The notes under the pieces were generated by a model, which saw only the letters and a program-made list of their open reading frames with translations, ran no database searches and was not told the origin of the DNA. A stretch of 50,953 nt of DNA from assembly GCA_964436815.1 (NCBI GenBank), contig CAYTER010000011.1:1-50953 (forward strand), read 5' to 3'. Of this stretch, positions 50,922 to 50,953 are shown piece by piece. Each line of letters starts with the position of its first letter. The first letter of the stretch is position 1. A program made the position numbers and the translations under genes. Source of the DNA: UBA993 sp964436815. Its GTDB lineage: Bacteria > Bacillota > Dethiobacteria > DTU022.

Positions 50922-50953
50922 AGGCTTTCGGTGACTCAGACAGTTTATAATTA

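Noticed and set aside
1..50953. CRISPR array, insertion sequence, prophage, defence or toxin-antitoxin locus
   Set aside because: No direct-repeat arrays, transposase motifs, integrase, or recognisable defence genes were seen; nearly all space is occupied by core genes.

Overview
This is about 51 kb of a low-to-mid GC Gram-positive (Firmicutes) chromosome, most probably a clostridia-like anaerobe. The evidence is the gene order: the rpsB-tsf-pyrH-frr-uppS-cdsA-dxr-rseP-ispG block, the rimP-nusA-ylxR-infB-rbfA-nrnA-truB-ribF-rpsO-pnp block, and the ftsK-rimO-cinA-thpR-recA-recX-rny block. RNase J and RNase Y are both present, Shine-Dalgarno sites are strong AGGAGG types, and TTG starts are very common (about 15 of 44 genes by my start choices). 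I cannot name a genus. A run of exactly 100 N shows that this is a draft scaffold, possibly from a metagenome.

Layout. (1) 1-6048 is a metabolic region: the tail of an unknown gene, a 2Fe-2S/4Fe-4S protein, a fumarate-reductase-type flavoprotein, a CaiB/BaiF protein with the alpha-methylacyl-CoA racemase catalytic residues, a putrescine-type aminotransferase and a putrescine/ornithine-type carbamoyltransferase. (2) 6106-18505 is mixed housekeeping: endonuclease III, a Lon-like AAA protease, TrmL, an AI-2E family membrane protein (minus strand), DnaE, pyruvate kinase, an AcuC-like deacetylase and a convergent DUF1015 gene. (3) After the assembly gap (18599-18698), 18717-27493 holds ribosomal protein S2, EF-Ts, UMP kinase, RRF, isoprenoid and undecaprenyl genes, phospholipid CDP-DAG synthesis, RseP and a small glycosyltransferase. 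(4) 27529-40080 is the long transcription/translation/RNA-decay operon from rimP to rnj, with an internal promoter and leader before rpsO, ending at a terminator. (5) 40129-50921 holds a lipid kinase, UppP, then a probable SOS-type operon ftsK-rimO-cinA-thpR-recA-recX, then rny behind its own promoter and a terminator-ended leader.

How the genes work together. Regions 3-5 are mainly the core machinery of ribosome assembly, translation initiation, RNA turnover, isoprenoid and undecaprenyl-phosphate supply, chromosome segregation and recombination. Notable absences from usual positions, judged from remembered Firmicutes gene order, are proS and polC (between ispG and rimP), the L7Ae-like ylxQ (between ylxR and infB) and pgsA (between rimO and cinA).

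I did not find a CRISPR array, insertion sequence, prophage, toxin-antitoxin or defence locus, tRNA or rRNA. The most interesting signals are regulatory or start-codon features: a LexA-box-like site inside the ftsK promoter that may put recA under SOS control from about 5.7 kb upstream; a CTG start for cinA and a possible ATT start for dut; a promoter-plus-terminator unit ahead of rny; and a promoter plus structured leader for rpsO. The unusual flavoprotein/Fe-S/racemase-like gene set is the best candidate for undescribed metabolism.
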